5,646 nucleotides of DNA from Holosporaceae bacterium (GTDB lineage Bacteria > Pseudomonadota > Alphaproteobacteria > UBA3830): positions 1 to 5,646 of the forward strand of contig JAITRK010000091.1 in the NCBI GenBank assembly GCA_031288435.1, read 5' to 3'. Made by a program: the position numbers and the translations under genes. Below are positions 5,365 to 5,646 of this stretch, piece by piece (the first letter of the stretch is position 1; every line of letters starts with the position of its first letter). Below the pieces are notes generated by a model that saw only the letters and a program-made list of their open reading frames with translations, searched no databases and was not told where the DNA came from.

Positions 5365-5646
5365 TCAGTAGAGAGGAAATGATTGACACAGAGATAGGGC
5401 TTCGTCCCTGGTCTGTTGCCGGATATCGTTGTAATTTGCCTTTCCGTAGTTTGCTAGTACGGTGTAAATCAGGTCCGCTATTTTTCTGAATTCCGCTACC
5501 CCAAGACCTCGCGTAGTCATAGCTGCTGATCCCAATCTTACGCCCGACGTCTGTGACGGTGGCAGCGGATCAAATGGTATAGTTTTCTTATTGCAAGTAA
5601 TTCCGGCTTTCTCCAGTTCCAGCTCTGCCGCTTTCCCGCTTATTTG
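5365..5646 (-). CDS. glyA: Serine hydroxymethyltransferase, C-terminal part (5' end outside window)
   Basis: GlyA is a pyridoxal-phosphate enzyme that interconverts serine and glycine while charging tetrahydrofolate with a one-carbon unit. The minus strand is open from the window edge to a TGA at 5365-5367, giving 93 residues. These match the GlyA C-terminus: GKAAELELEKAGITCNKKT, then IPFDPLPPSQTSGVRLGSAAMTTRG, then a FRKIADLIYTVL helix. The arginine in SGVRLG corresponds to the substrate carboxylate-binding residue of the family. A full protein is about 420 residues, so about three quarters lies outside. It runs straight into nusB. Many alphaproteobacteria have nrdR and riboflavin genes between these two; they are absent here. 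Confidence 0.94.
   Translation of the reverse strand, partial: QISGKAAELELEKAGITCNKKTIPFDPLPPSQTSGVRLGSAAMTTRGLGVAEFRKIADLIYTVLANYGKANYNDIRQQTRDEALSLCQSFPLY

Overview
The window looks like a piece of an alphaproteobacterial chromosome, probably from a host-associated lineage with a reduced or rearranged genome. The evidence is a DksA with only one of the four zinc-finger cysteines, the lepB-rnc pair, a MetI/MetQ pair, and glyA lying directly against nusB. The genome is not as AT-rich as Rickettsia, so something like a Holosporales-type symbiont is possible, but that is inference from gene content and composition only.

Layout. Positions 1-2239 (+) hold a compact housekeeping run: the 3' end of rplT (ribosomal protein L20), dksA (RNA polymerase/ppGpp cofactor), lepB (signal peptidase I) and rnc (RNase III). 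rnc starts inside the end of lepB. Positions 2321-3517 (-) hold one AT-rich gene for a predicted lipoprotein made almost entirely of a regular leucine-rich-like solenoid; I cannot name it. Its upstream region (3518-3600) has a good Shine-Dalgarno, a TTGACA-type -35 box and a perfect 10-bp inverted repeat lying over the promoter. Positions 3701-3967 (+) carry only the last third of metI (methionine ABC permease), followed by an apparently intact metQ (methionine-binding protein, 3958-4773) with a very strong ribosome binding site. No metN ATPase gene is present. Positions 4871-5646 (-) hold nusB and the 3' end of glyA, convergent with metQ.

Reading together. The flanks are ordinary core genes for translation, transcription control, secretion and RNA processing. 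The middle, from about 2240 to 3700, looks like an accessory insertion or replacement. A low-GC, oppositely oriented surface-type lipoprotein gene lies where one might expect more of the rnc operon or the first part of the methionine transporter operon, and the adjoining metI has lost its 5' two thirds. The most interesting object is the solenoid lipoprotein. It has a 43-44-residue period built of two different half-repeats, a cysteine at the same place in eight of nine LDLS-type turns, and a register break in its C-terminal third.
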